64,000 nt of DNA from Limnoglobus roseus (GTDB lineage Bacteria > Planctomycetota > Planctomycetia > Gemmatales > Gemmataceae): positions 9,004,163 through 9,068,162 of the forward strand of contig NZ_CP042425.1 of NCBI RefSeq assembly GCF_008254045.1, written 5' to 3'. The notes under the pieces are model-generated. The model did no database searches. It had not been told where the DNA came from and was given only the letters and a program-made list of their open reading frames with translations. Position 1 is the stretch's first letter; the number at the start of each line of letters is the position of its first letter. A program made the translations under genes and the position numbers. Below are positions 7,841-16,310 of this stretch, in pieces.

Positions 7841-10355
7841 AGAGGAACTCGTTCGAGGCGAAGAGTTGCTGACACAGGTTGACCAACGCGGCCCGGTCCG
7901 GGTCTTTGGCCTTGCCGCCACGCAGGGTCGCGGTTTGGTCCTTCAGGAACGCCGTGGCGAAGCGGAGTTCGTCGGCGGTGGGCGGCCGCAGGTAAGCGAG
8001 CTGCCAGACCGTGGTGACGGGGTCGGACTCCTTCGGCGTGTCGCGGACGACGCGGGCGGCGAAGTGGCCGGCCTGAGTCCGCACGAACTCGTTGTTCATC
8101 AGCGTCAGAGCTTGCTGCGCGGTCGTCAGCGACGCCCGCCGCTCGCACTGAAGTTCCCCCGCTGGGGCGTCGAACGTGGCGAGGAACGCGAACGGCTTGC
8201 TGCGGCGGGCCTGGACGTAGACGCTGCGGCGGGGCTTGTCGTCGGGCGTGCCGACCTGCCCGGTCGCGTCTTCGACGACGGCGACCGGCGGCCCGAACGG
8301 AGTCAAGTCAAGCCGGCCGGCCACGGTCAACAGTCGATCGCGGACGGCCTCCGCTTCCAGTCGCCGCAGCGGGAAGCGGCTGTAGAGCAAGTTGGAGGGG
8401 TCGGCCGTGCCGGGTTCACGGGTGGACGCTTGGCGGTAGACGGTCGAGGTCATGACGAGCGTGTGAAACTGCTTCAGGCTCCACCCCTGCCGCGGCAACT
8501 CGGTCGCGAGCCAGTCGAGGAGTTCCGGGTGCGTCGGCAGTTGGCCGAGCTTGCCGAACTCGGCCGGCGTGTCCACGATGCCGCGGCCGAAGTGGTTCAG
8601 CCAGAGCCGGTTGGCCATCACGCGGTTGAACAGCGGGTGCGTGCCAGCCGTCAGCGTCTTCGCCCACGCGAGCCGGCGGCCGGTGGTGCCAGTGAGCTTC
8701 CCGTCGGTCGGGGCGATCGAAACCCGGTGGCCGTCGGGGGCGGCGATCGTCAGGTCGGCCGGCGGCAAGCCCGGCCCCTTCGGCTGGCGGGCGTCGCCGC
8801 GGTGGAAGAGCTTCGTGGCCGGTACGCGGCCGGGGACTTCGGTCATCGCCGCGACGAACTGCTCGACCGGCCGTTCGGCCTTCTTCTCCTGAATCTTCTT
8901 CAGCATCGCCTTCAACTCGTCGTCGGCCTTCTTGTCGTACTGGTACACGACGCCCGGCGTGATGCTGAGTTTCGGGTTCGTGGCGACGAGCTTCTTCTGC
9001 TCCTCCGTCCGCTTGTCGGCCGGCGCGTCAAACGCGGCCTTGAGCTTCGGCTGGTCGTCAGCCGGGAACTTCTTCAGTTCCGCCTCGAACACCGCCCGCA
9101 CGGCGGCCGACTGTTTCTCCGCGTACTCCTTCTGCATCTTGGCGGCCTCGGCATCGACGGCAGTAGCCTTCGCCCGGTCGGCGTTGCTCATCAGCGACAC
9201 GCGGCGGGCCGGCGGTTGTCGCCACTTGCCGGGGTCCAGGGCCGGCTCGAAGACCGCCCGCAGTTGGAAGTAGTCCGCCTGGGGAATGGGGTCGTAGCGG
9301 TGGTCGTGGCACTGGGCACAGGCGACGGACGTGCCGAGCAGATTCGCCGTCACGATCTTGAGGGTGTCGGTGACGACCTGTTCGATGTCGGCCGGCGTCG
9401 GTCCGCGGCTGGCCGTGCCGTCGGGGGCGGTGCGGAGGAAGCCGGTCGCGGCGAGCAGATCGACCTGGGCCGGCGTGAGGTTCGCCCACGGCCGCGGCAC
9501 GAGTTCGTCCCCGGCGAGTTGTTCGACCACAAACTGGTTCAGCGGCTTGTCGGCGTTGAGCGCGCGGATGACGTAGTCGCGGTACCGCCACGCTTCCGGC
9601 CGCACGGTGTCCACCGTGCCGTCGCCGTCGCTGTCCGCGTAGCCGGCCGTGTCCAGCCAGTGGCGGCCCCACCGCTCGCCGTAGGCGGGCGAGGCCAGCA
9701 GGCGGGCCAGTGCCTTCTCGTAGGCGTCGGGGGACGTGTCGGCCGCAAACTCGTCGAGTTCCTTCTGCGTCGGCGGCAGACCGGTGAGGTCGAAGGTGGC
9801 CCGCCGCAGGAGCGTCGGCCGGTCGGCGTCGGGGTTGAACTTCAGGCCCTTGTCGCGGAGCTTCGCCAGCACGAAGGCGTCGATCGGCGACCGCACCCGG
9901 TCGGCGGGGCCGAACGCGGGCGGGGTCGGCCGGGCGAGTGGCTGGTAGAACCAGTACGCGCGTTCGTCGGCCGTGATGCCAAGGCCGGCCGGCAGCGTGG
10001 TCGGTTCGTCGCGGACCGTCGCGGCCCCGGTGGTGATCCACTTTTCGATGATCGCGATTTGCTCGGCCGGCACCTTCTTCTCGCCGGGCGGCATCTCGCC
10101 GGACTTCATCCGCTCGACGATCAGGCTTTTGGCCGCGTCCTTCACGACGAACCCCGGCCCGGTCGCCCCGCCCGCGAGGGCGAACCGTCTCAGGCGAAGG
10201 TCCAGGTCGCCGGACATCTTCTCGCCGGCCCCGTGGCAGTCCAGGCAGTACGCCTTGAAGATGGGCCGGACGTGGCGTTCGAACGTGATCGGATCGGCCG
10301 CCGTCGTGACGGAACACAGCAGAACCAGGACGACGCCGAGAAAAGCGTATCGCAT
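7830..10355 (-). CDS. PSCyt1 / DUF1549 / DUF1553 exported cytochrome c-like protein
   Basis: An 841-residue protein with a Sec signal peptide (MRYAFLGVVLVLLCSVTTAA). A CxxCH haem site is at residues 37-41 (YCLDCHGAGEKMSGDLDLR), the planctomycete cytochrome PSCyt1 domain. DUF1549 follows at roughly 145-350 (ADRVRSPIDAFVLAKLRDKG, RWGRHWLDTAGYADSDGDG, CAQCHDHRYDPIPQADYF). DUF1553 follows at about 560-815 (RVMANRLWLNHFGRGIVDTP, RLEAEAVRDRLLTVAGRLD, ALTLMNNEFVRTQAGHFA). A second CxxCH is in CAQCHDH. It is the upstream member of the pair with DUF1501 and overlaps it by 11 bases. It is presumably periplasmic and membrane-linked; its electron donor and substrate are unknown. Confidence 0.92.
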   Translation of the reverse strand: MRYAFLGVVLVLLCSVTTAADPITFERHVRPIFKAYCLDCHGAGEKMSGDLDLRLRRFALAGGATGPGFVVKDAAKSLIVERMKSGEMPPGEKKVPAEQIAIIEKWITTGAATVRDEPTTLPAGLGITADERAYWFYQPLARPTPPAFGPADRVRSPIDAFVLAKLRDKGLKFNPDADRPTLLRRATFDLTGLPPTQKELDEFAADTSPDAYEKALARLLASPAYGERWGRHWLDTAGYADSDGDGTVDTVRPEAWRYRDYVIRALNADKPLNQFVVEQLAGDELVPRPWANLTPAQVDLLAATGFLRTAPDGTASRGPTPADIEQVVTDTLKIVTANLLGTSVACAQCHDHRYDPIPQADYFQLRAVFEPALDPGKWRQPPARRVSLMSNADRAKATAVDAEAAKMQKEYAEKQSAAVRAVFEAELKKFPADDQPKLKAAFDAPADKRTEEQKKLVATNPKLSITPGVVYQYDKKADDELKAMLKKIQEKKAERPVEQFVAAMTEVPGRVPATKLFHRGDARQPKGPGLPPADLTIAAPDGHRVSIAPTDGKLTGTTGRRLAWAKTLTAGTHPLFNRVMANRLWLNHFGRGIVDTPAEFGKLGQLPTHPELLDWLATELPRQGWSLKQFHTLVMTSTVYRQASTREPGTADPSNLLYSRFPLRRLEAEAVRDRLLTVAGRLDLTPFGPPVAVVEDATGQVGTPDDKPRRSVYVQARRSKPFAFLATFDAPAGELQCERRASLTTAQQALTLMNNEFVRTQAGHFAARVVRDTPKESDPVTTVWQLAYLRPPTADELRFATAFLKDQTATLRGGKAKDPDRAALVNLCQQLFASNEFLYVD

Positions 10356-10480
10356 CGGGGTGAGCCGTGGGGTGCCGGAGAGGCGTGGCGGGTGGGAGAG
10401 AGGCGGTTGGCAGGTAGTTCAGCTTACCCGCCGCAGCCGACCGTGTCCAGAGCCGAACGGCGGCCGCGGGCGTCGCGGGG

Positions 10481-11746
10481 TCAGTCCTTCAAGAACGTCG
10501 ATTCCTTCGGGGCGGCGTACCGCACGGCAAGGTGCGGCGTTTCGAGCCGCGTTTGTCCCTTCCCCAACGACTGCATCCCAGCCTCGACCAGGCCGGACGT
10601 GAGCAGCGTCCGCTCAACCGGGTAGGCGGCCCGGCCGGTCAGGAAGAGTTGCTCCGCCTTCGCCATGAGGGAGGCCGAGTACGTGACATTCGGGTTCGGC
10701 GGCAGGTAGAACAGCGTCGAGAGCGGTTCGGCCTCGCCCTTGATCCGGCCGGCGAACGTGAAGTCGCCGACGAGGCCGTTCATCAACAGCATCGTGGCCT
10801 TCAACCCGTCGGCGTACTCGATGCGGTACGCGACCGGCGACTTGACCCACTCAGACATCTGCTTCGGCGTCGGGTGGCGGTGGCTGCCGGTCGGCGTCTG
10901 GGCCAGCGTCTGGCTGCGGCACAGGCACGCCTCGAACAGCTTCCCGTCCCAACCGCCGGCCTTCCATGTCCCCGCCTCCATCGCCGCCCACACCGCGTCG
11001 CCGCGGAGGGCCTGTACCGCGACGACGCCCGTCTCGCCGCCCTTCCGCCGCTCGGCCATGCACTGGATGACTTCCAGGGCGTGGAAGTCGTAGCTGTCCA
11101 CGCCGCCCATCGCCACGCACATCACCTCTTCGACTTCCGCCCCGAGCGGCATCTCGACCGCCGGCATCCGCCAAGTCACGGGCAGCGACGACCCGGCCGC
11201 GAACGGGAACTTCATCTCCTTCGCGGTGTCCACCATTTCCTTCGCCCACGCCCACTTCCACGACAGATGCTTGTCGTTGAAGATCGGCACCGCTCGGCCG
11301 TCGGCCTTGAACACCTCGGCGGCTTGCTTGAAGAACTCGTACCGCGGGTACTTCTTCTGGCCGAACTCGTTGTCCGGGTAGTCACCGTGTTCGCCGATGA
11401 CGAGAACCGCGTCCACGGCGATCTTGTCCGTGCCGCACCGCAACGCCTCGGCCACGGACTTGTAGATCGTGAAGCCGAACTCGGCGGCCCGCTCCCGGCT
11501 CAGGTCGTTCTTCGGAACCTGATCGACGTAGGCCGACACCACGTCGATTTCCGGCCGGTGCCACCCGCCCTTGACGGGGTAGCCGGTGAGGAACCGTTCG
11601 CCCATGTGCCAGGCGTGCGAGTGGTACCGCCATTCGGTGGTCACGATGGCGAGCTTCTTCCGCCCCTTCGCGTCCGGCCGCGCCCCGGCGTCGCCCCCGA
11701 GGAGGCTCGCCCCCGTCGCGGCGAGAAATGTCCGTCGTGAAATCAT
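10481..11746 (-). CDS. Tat-signal exported protein of unknown function, 421 aa
   Basis: The protein begins MISRRTFLAATGASLLGG, a twin-arginine signal. The mature part opens KKLAIVTTEWRYHSHAWHMG and contains a Rossmann-like strand (KIAVDAVLVIGEHGDYPDNE), then CVAMGGVDSYDFHALEVIQC and a C-terminal beta-rich region (LKATMLLMNGLVGDFTFAG). The order, with an N-terminal domain containing an HxH pattern and a later substrate-like loop, resembles secreted planctomycete oxidoreductase-like or sugar-acting proteins, but no catalytic motif is certain. It is transcribed in the same direction as the DUF1549/DUF1501 pair, 125 bases upstream of it, and may belong to the same locus. Confidence 0.7.
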   Translation of the reverse strand: MISRRTFLAATGASLLGGDAGARPDAKGRKKLAIVTTEWRYHSHAWHMGERFLTGYPVKGGWHRPEIDVVSAYVDQVPKNDLSRERAAEFGFTIYKSVAEALRCGTDKIAVDAVLVIGEHGDYPDNEFGQKKYPRYEFFKQAAEVFKADGRAVPIFNDKHLSWKWAWAKEMVDTAKEMKFPFAAGSSLPVTWRMPAVEMPLGAEVEEVMCVAMGGVDSYDFHALEVIQCMAERRKGGETGVVAVQALRGDAVWAAMEAGTWKAGGWDGKLFEACLCRSQTLAQTPTGSHRHPTPKQMSEWVKSPVAYRIEYADGLKATMLLMNGLVGDFTFAGRIKGEAEPLSTLFYLPPNPNVTYSASLMAKAEQLFLTGRAAYPVERTLLTSGLVEAGMQSLGKGQTRLETPHLAVRYAAPKESTFLKD

Positions 11747-11852
11747 GAGTGGCCTTTCGAGAATTGATTTGTGGCAGGTGGGGGATCACTGGACCGCGCG
11801 GCCGCGCGCCGAGTCATGCCGCGAGAGGGGAAGGCGTGGCTCAGGATCGATC

Positions 11853-12038
11853 TTAGGCTGAATCACCGACAGCGGCGAATGACCCGGCCTGCGTAACGAT
11901 CTTCGTGAGGAGTCGGATCTGGCGCGGCGGCAGCTTTCCCGCCAGCCAGTCTCCCAGACCAAGAAGAGCTCGCGGCTCGCCCAGCCGCCACGCCCGCGGG
12001 TGCTCGATCGTGTACCGCGTACGCGGGCCGATGTACAT
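11853..12038 (-). CDS. Possible small protein, 61 aa
   Basis: Reading from the ATG at 12038 gives MYIGPRTRYTIEHPRAWRLG, then LLGLGDWLAGKLPPRQIRLL and a short tail ending AVGDSA. The sequence is rich in R, G and L with an amphipathic centre. The start could be further upstream at 12179, but that extension is low in typical protein features. No family is recognised, and it may be a non-functional frame in the gap between two minus-strand genes. Confidence 0.3.
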   Translation of the reverse strand: MYIGPRTRYTIEHPRAWRLGEPRALLGLGDWLAGKLPPRQIRLLTKIVTQAGSFAAVGDSA

Positions 12039-12151
12039 CACGGTCCGCCACACTCCGCACGACCTGAAGGAGGGAGCTAATCCTACCGGGGAGCGATCGC
12101 GACTTGGACCGGAATTTCGCACCTGACAGACAGCCGGCCCTTCATGCGAAA

Positions 12152-12174
12152 GTGCCCGGCTCGTCACCGGGCAC
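12152..12174 (-). terminator. Hairpin downstream of the extended sigma factor gene
   Basis: Arms GTGCCCGG and CCGGGCAC (8 bp) enclose a 7-base loop 25 bases past the stop codon of the minus-strand sigma gene. On the minus strand the stem is followed by CTTTCGCATG, a short T-run only. Confidence 0.55.
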
Positions 12175-12198
12175 CTCAACGAGTCGTGTCGCCGCCCG

Positions 12199-13980
12199 TT
12201 ACTTCCTGGCCGGCTTTGATGAGGGGATAATGTCCGGGCGCGGCGACTCGACGAGCGGGTCCGCCCGTGGGATGGCGAGCGGTACGGCCGGCTTCTTGTC
12301 CGTGTACCGGCCGGCGATCAGCAGCTTCTCGATCTCACCGGCCGGCGGGGGCATTGCCGGCCCTGCCCCGCCCGACCGCCGGAGCTTCACGTCTTTGACG
12401 GTTAGCGCCTTCTCGTCGGCCCGGAACCGGAACGCGAACGGTTGCTCTTCCAGGGCCTGCCAACTCCCGCCCACGCCCTCGGGCGCGTCGACCCCGGTGA
12501 TGTACCCGAACACGACGCCGTCCTTCGAGATGGCGTAGTCAGCCTCGATCGTCACCGTCGCCGGTCGTGAGGCCGGGACGCCCTTCTCCACACCTTGAAC
12601 GTAGAGGTCGTTGGTAATCGTCAGTCGATCCTCCGTGAACGTGAGGCAGCACACCGCGTCCCCGGACACGCGGTACCACGTGCCGCCCGGCTTCGCGATC
12701 GTCATCGTGCCGTTCTTGGCAGCCGGCCCGGGGCCGCGTTCGACCGCGGGGTTGGCCGGCACGGGCACGGCGGCCGCCGTCGGAATCGCGGGGGGATCGC
12801 CGCCGACGGAAAGGGGCGGAGGCGATGCCGTCGGGAGATCCAACGGCGGCGGCGGTGGGGTGACGGGGACCGGTAAGACGGACGCCATCGGGGTCGGAAC
12901 GGCCGGGGGCGTATTGAGCCGGTCCAGCTCCTTGCGCAAGTCTTGGTTAAGTTTCTCCTGCCGCTCCAACCGGGTCAGGAGGTCTTGCATCGTAACGGAC
13001 TTCGACGCTGGTTCCTCCACCTTGGGCGAGGCTTCCTTCGGCGGGTCCGATGCCGGCGGTGTTACCTTGGGCAATGAGTCGTTCGGGGGCGGGGTGGTTT
13101 CACCCTTCTTCTCGACCACCGGCTTGCCGTCGTCCCCGCCGGCCATCGCCCACCCGCCGACGCCCACCCCGGCGGCCGACACGCTCACGGCGAGGGCCAG
13201 AACCGCGGCCCGGAATTTGTGCAGTGCCATTTCGGAGATCACTCCCTGGGATAGTGAAATTGCGGTCAGAGACGCCGCTGGGGCCGCCGCGGGCACCATG
13301 CCCCCGGTGGCGGCTTGGACGGTCGCCCGCACCAATTGCGGGTCGAGCAGCCGGGCCGTTGCCCCGGTGGCCGTGGTCGTCAGGACGGCCACCCCCGCCG
13401 TGATCCCCCGCCGCGTCAGGCGGGCTTGCAGTCGCCCCCGCCCCCACGCCAGGCGGGAGAGTACCGTGCCCTTGGGGATGCCCAGCCGCGCGGCCGCTTC
13501 CGCCGTGGTCAGGCCGGCGACGTAGCACAGGTGAACGGCCGCCCGGTACCGCTCGGGGAGTCTCTGAATCTCCTCGTCGATGACCGGCCAGACGTCGTCA
13601 TGCGGTTCGGGCACGGAGCAACTGGCCCGTTCGGTCAGATCCTGTGTCACGGGGAACCTCCCGGCCGACTTCTTCGCCTTGCGGGCGACCCGCACGGCCA
13701 CCCCGTACAGCCACCCGCCCACGGCGCTCGGCCGGCGGATCGACACTGCCTTGTGGGCGAGGACGAGGAACGTGGCCTGGAACGCATCGTCCGCGTCGGC
13801 GGTATTACGGAGGACGGACCGGCACACGGCGCGAACCATGGGCCCGTGCCGCCAGACAAGGGCTTCGAACGCCGCCGGGCTCCGGTCCATCAGGAATCGG
13901 GCCACGAGATCGGCGTCGGGCAGCCCCTCCGCGGCGTGGCCGGCCGTGAGAAAGGGCAGTGGTAAACGATTGCGGGGCAT
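12199..13980 (-). CDS. ECF sigma factor with transmembrane and proline-rich C-terminal extension
   Basis: A 593-residue protein. Residues about 20-185 are an ECF sigma factor: region 2 FEALVWRHGPMVRAVCRSVL, then ADADDAFQATFLVLAHKA and GGWLYGVAVRVARKAKK; region 4 LPERYRAAVHLCYVAGLTTA, then EAAARLGIPKGTVLSRLAWG. A hydrophobic helix follows at about 252-275 (FRAAVLALAVSVSAAGVGVG), then a proline/lysine-rich linker with a short coiled coil (LLTRLERQEKLNQDLRKELD) and a C-terminal beta-rich domain (GTWYRVSGDAVCCLTFTEDR, TIEADYAISKDGVVFGYITG). This last part resembles the TIGR03067-type domain often seen in Gemmata. Such fused sigma factors are planctomycete-specific and probably tether transcription to an envelope signal. 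It is oriented away from the plus-strand gene at 14303. Confidence 0.85.
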   Translation of the reverse strand: MPRNRLPLPFLTAGHAAEGLPDADLVARFLMDRSPAAFEALVWRHGPMVRAVCRSVLRNTADADDAFQATFLVLAHKAVSIRRPSAVGGWLYGVAVRVARKAKKSAGRFPVTQDLTERASCSVPEPHDDVWPVIDEEIQRLPERYRAAVHLCYVAGLTTAEAAARLGIPKGTVLSRLAWGRGRLQARLTRRGITAGVAVLTTTATGATARLLDPQLVRATVQAATGGMVPAAAPAASLTAISLSQGVISEMALHKFRAAVLALAVSVSAAGVGVGGWAMAGGDDGKPVVEKKGETTPPPNDSLPKVTPPASDPPKEASPKVEEPASKSVTMQDLLTRLERQEKLNQDLRKELDRLNTPPAVPTPMASVLPVPVTPPPPPLDLPTASPPPLSVGGDPPAIPTAAAVPVPANPAVERGPGPAAKNGTMTIAKPGGTWYRVSGDAVCCLTFTEDRLTITNDLYVQGVEKGVPASRPATVTIEADYAISKDGVVFGYITGVDAPEGVGGSWQALEEQPFAFRFRADEKALTVKDVKLRRSGGAGPAMPPPAGEIEKLLIAGRYTDKKPAVPLAIPRADPLVESPRPDIIPSSKPARK

Positions 13981-14302
13981 GTCCGCTCCGATCGACGTCC
14001 CGGTCTATGGAAGATGTGCCCGCGACGTGGCAGCTGATTCGGTGATGTTACCGAAAATTTTCCAGACACCCAGAAGGTGGGATGTGAGCGAGCCTGCACG
14101 CTACCTATGACCCGTTCGCGTGACACGGGCGTCGGCGGCGTCGCGGTCGGACAGCACAGGTCGGCCTTCTCATTCCACCCGGTATCGATCCTCCGTATGA
14201 ACAATCCGGAATCGACGACGTCGCCGGCCTACCGTGTCGATACAGTGCCCCAGTTCCTAAACTGTCCAATGCCCGTCCGAATGCTGCAAGTGAGGATCAA
14301 GG
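13981..14302. other. Divergent intergenic region, 322 bp
   Basis: This stretch separates the minus-strand extended sigma gene from the plus-strand exported protein gene and should hold both promoters. AT-richer patches occur around 14045-14065 and 14190-14205. No convincing -35/-10 pair, operator or RNA gene could be assigned by eye. Confidence 0.4.
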
Positions 14303-15154
14303 ATGTTGCGATTCGTCGTGATACTTGCGCTGGTCGTGGTTTCCGCGAGCGCAGTTTTCGCACAAGCCGCCCCGGCGTTCGCCACCCGAACGGCCACAAC
14401 AATTCAGACGCCAGCCGTCCGCGCCGCCACGGCGGAAGTGGTGGCCATCGGCAAGATCACGGCCTTGGAGTCGGGAGAGGTGGAAGTCCCGCAGTTCGCC
14501 AACTCGGCCAACAAGCTCACGTTCCGGATTGCAGTCGTGAAGATCGAGGACGACTTGGCCGGAGCGGCCGGTCAGACCCATCTCAAGGTCGGGTTCCCCA
14601 CGACCGGTGCCGCGGCCCGAGTCGGCATGCCCGCGTTCGATTGGAAGGAAAATGCCGTCGGCCTGTTCCTCGTGTCCAAGCATCACACCGGATCGTTCTA
14701 CGTGGGCACCAATAACGGCCAGCCGATCGACGCGGCCGCGGAGGGATACAAGAACTCCCTGGTTCAAGTCAAAAGGGCCCGTGCGGTGATCGCCGACCCG
14801 ATCCAGGGCCTCAAGGGCAAGGAAGTTAAAGACCGGTACTTCGCGGCGGCCATCCTCGTGCAAAAATACCGCACGTCGACCGCGGGCCAGACGAACAAGA
14901 CGGAGGGGGTTCCGACCGAGGAGAGCAAGCTCATCCTGAGCGCGGTTGCCGATGCCGATTGGGAGAACCCCGAGAAGGACGTTCCCACGCCGTACCAGAC
15001 GTTCACGAGACTCGGCCTGACGGCGGTTGACAAATGGCAGCCGGCCCCATTCAACGGGAACGGGAATCAGCAAGTCCACACGAGAGACGAGTTCAAGAAG
15101 TGGCTTGAGGGTGACGGGGTCAAGTATCAGGTGAAGAGGTACACCGCGAAGTAG
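14303..15154 (+). CDS. Exported protein of unknown function, 283 aa
   Basis: The protein starts MLRFVVILALVVVSASAVFA, a clear Sec signal peptide cleaved near AFA-QA. The mature region is mixed alpha/beta: TAEVVAIGKITALESGEVEV, then IAVVKIEDDLAGAAG and GLFLVSKHHTGSFYVGTNNG. It is lysine-rich and ends with EFKKWLEGDGVKYQVKRYTA. Opening with a metal- or ligand-sensing-like region (VGKIT..LE) is reminiscent of planctomycete exported proteins with no assigned family. It stands alone between a divergent sigma gene and a downstream HTH regulator. Confidence 0.7.
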   Translation: MLRFVVILALVVVSASAVFAQAAPAFATRTATTIQTPAVRAATAEVVAIGKITALESGEVEVPQFANSANKLTFRIAVVKIEDDLAGAAGQTHLKVGFPTTGAAARVGMPAFDWKENAVGLFLVSKHHTGSFYVGTNNGQPIDAAAEGYKNSLVQVKRARAVIADPIQGLKGKEVKDRYFAAAILVQKYRTSTAGQTNKTEGVPTEESKLILSAVADADWENPEKDVPTPYQTFTRLGLTAVDKWQPAPFNGNGNQQVHTRDEFKKWLEGDGVKYQVKRYTAK

Positions 15155-15309
15155 CCCCTCATCTGGCCCGTCACGAAAGGCCTCGGAACTTGCAATTTCA
15201 ACTCCGGCGACGTATAGTAGCCCGGTCGAAGGTCCTGCTGTCTCAACTGTCACCGTTGATTGCACATCCGGCCGATACGGCAAACAATAACTGATTTTTC
15301 CGTCCCCGA

Positions 15310-15359
15310 GTTCGCGTCAAGCGCGAACCAGTGACATTTGGCGTGTCTCCTTGTGACAC
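15310..15359 (+). other. Two adjacent hairpins upstream of the HTH gene
   Basis: Perfect arms GTTCGCG/CGCGAAC (15310-15316 with 15322-15328) and GTGTC/GACAC (15343-15347 with 15355-15359) occur in the 247-base gap before the HTH gene. A third, CGCCC/GGGCG followed by TTTT, sits directly before its ATG at 15402. They may be a structured leader or attenuator, or the 3-prime end of the preceding transcript. Confidence 0.3.
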
Positions 15360-15401
15360 GTTTAACTCTCACGAAAGGCTCGCCCGCAGCTGGGCGGTTT
15401 T

Positions 15402-15626
15402 ATGTTTGGTTTGAAGCTTCGCGACATTCGCACGTCCAAAGGTTGGACCCGTCAAAAACTCGCCGCGGAATCTGGCCTGTGCCCGGATCACATCGCCCGG
15501 TGGGAAGACAACACCCAGGTTCCGTCGTGGGACGCCATGCTCAATCTGTGCCTGGCCCTCGACGTCGAGTGCGCCGCGTTCGGCGGATTCGATATCGTCT
15601 GTTGGCAGGGCGGGAGTGCGGCGTAG
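15402..15626 (+). CDS. Small XRE/Cro-C1-type helix-turn-helix protein
   Basis: A 74-residue protein, MFGLKLRDIRTSKGWTRQKL, continuing AAESGLCPDHIARWEDNTQ, which is a complete Cro/C1-type HTH with the characteristic RxxxGWTRQxLA...S...I.RWE pattern. It is little more than the DNA-binding domain, with a C-terminal hydrophobic stretch ending DIVCWQGGSAA. No toxin-like partner gene is adjacent, so it is probably a solo transcriptional regulator. Its start lies directly after a hairpin with a T-run. Confidence 0.75.
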   Translation: MFGLKLRDIRTSKGWTRQKLAAESGLCPDHIARWEDNTQVPSWDAMLNLCLALDVECAAFGGFDIVCWQGGSAA

Positions 15627-16310
15627 TGGGGATGTGAACGACCGACGGCCAATGGGGTCGCGTCTCGGCCATCGCTTTGCACGCCCACGCCGGTCTTTCC
15701 TGGGAATTGCCGCCGTTTAGTGATTCCCGCGGGCCGGCATCCGGGTTGCAATTGTCCCAATCGAATCCCGCTCCCGTGTTCTCGTTTCGGACCAAATTCA
15801 GTCTGGGCGGATGTTGAATGCGGTGGGAACGAAAGCTGGGAGCGGGATTCCTTCATCACCATTCCGACCGACCGCACCCTCTAACTTGATCTTGCACGAC
15901 TGCCGGACCCGTTCGTCGGCCGGTGAACTGCGCACGAAAAAACCGGACGGGAGTAATCCCGTCCGGTGAACAGTCCCACACGTCGGACCCGTCCGTCCTT
16001 CGGTAGTCTTGTTGTCCCGAACCTCTCCCCCTCAGAATCGATCCGGGCCGCCGTCGTGACGAATCAGCGACGACGAAAGAGCGTAGAGCGCGTTCGCCGG
16101 GTGAGCAAGCGCACGGCCGAACCTTCGAAGGAACGGTTCGTTCGGCCCAGACGACTTGCGGGCGTTGCGGAAAAACCTGCCTAGTGTCATCATCCATCGC
16201 TTGTGATTATGACGACGATTGCAGTTAAACGCTGGATGATGTCATACCGGCGTTCATGACTCCGACGGAAAAGTAGCAAGCGCACGTCTTGGATGATTTT
16301 TTTGACCGTC
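15627..16310. other. Gene-poor interval, 684 bp, with a candidate minus-strand non-coding RNA
   Basis: No convincing protein gene was found here. Frames that cross it, such as a minus-strand frame at 15856-16197, run through an intrinsic terminator and are rejected. The minus strand between about 16190 and 15936 contains a self-complementary segment around 16117-16147 (GCCGAAC with GTTCGGC) and ends in the strong terminator at 15942-15967. A separate 9-bp inverted repeat lies at 16188-16196 and 16233-16241 (CATCATCCA/TGGATGATG). The interval may encode a small RNA or be a long 3-prime UTR of the zinc-ribbon gene that ends at 16311. Confidence 0.4.
15942..15967 (-). terminator. Intrinsic terminator on the minus strand
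   Basis: Perfect 11-bp stem ACCGGACGGGA/TCCCGTCCGGT with a 4-base loop. On the minus strand the stem is followed immediately by TTTTTTCG, which is the canonical intrinsic terminator form. It lies about 345 bases past the stop of the nearest minus-strand gene, so it may belong to a separate short transcript. Confidence 0.8.

Noticed and set aside
15856..16197. Minus-strand frame of 113 codons in the gene-poor interval
   Set aside because: It runs through the intrinsic terminator at 15942-15967 and lacks family features.
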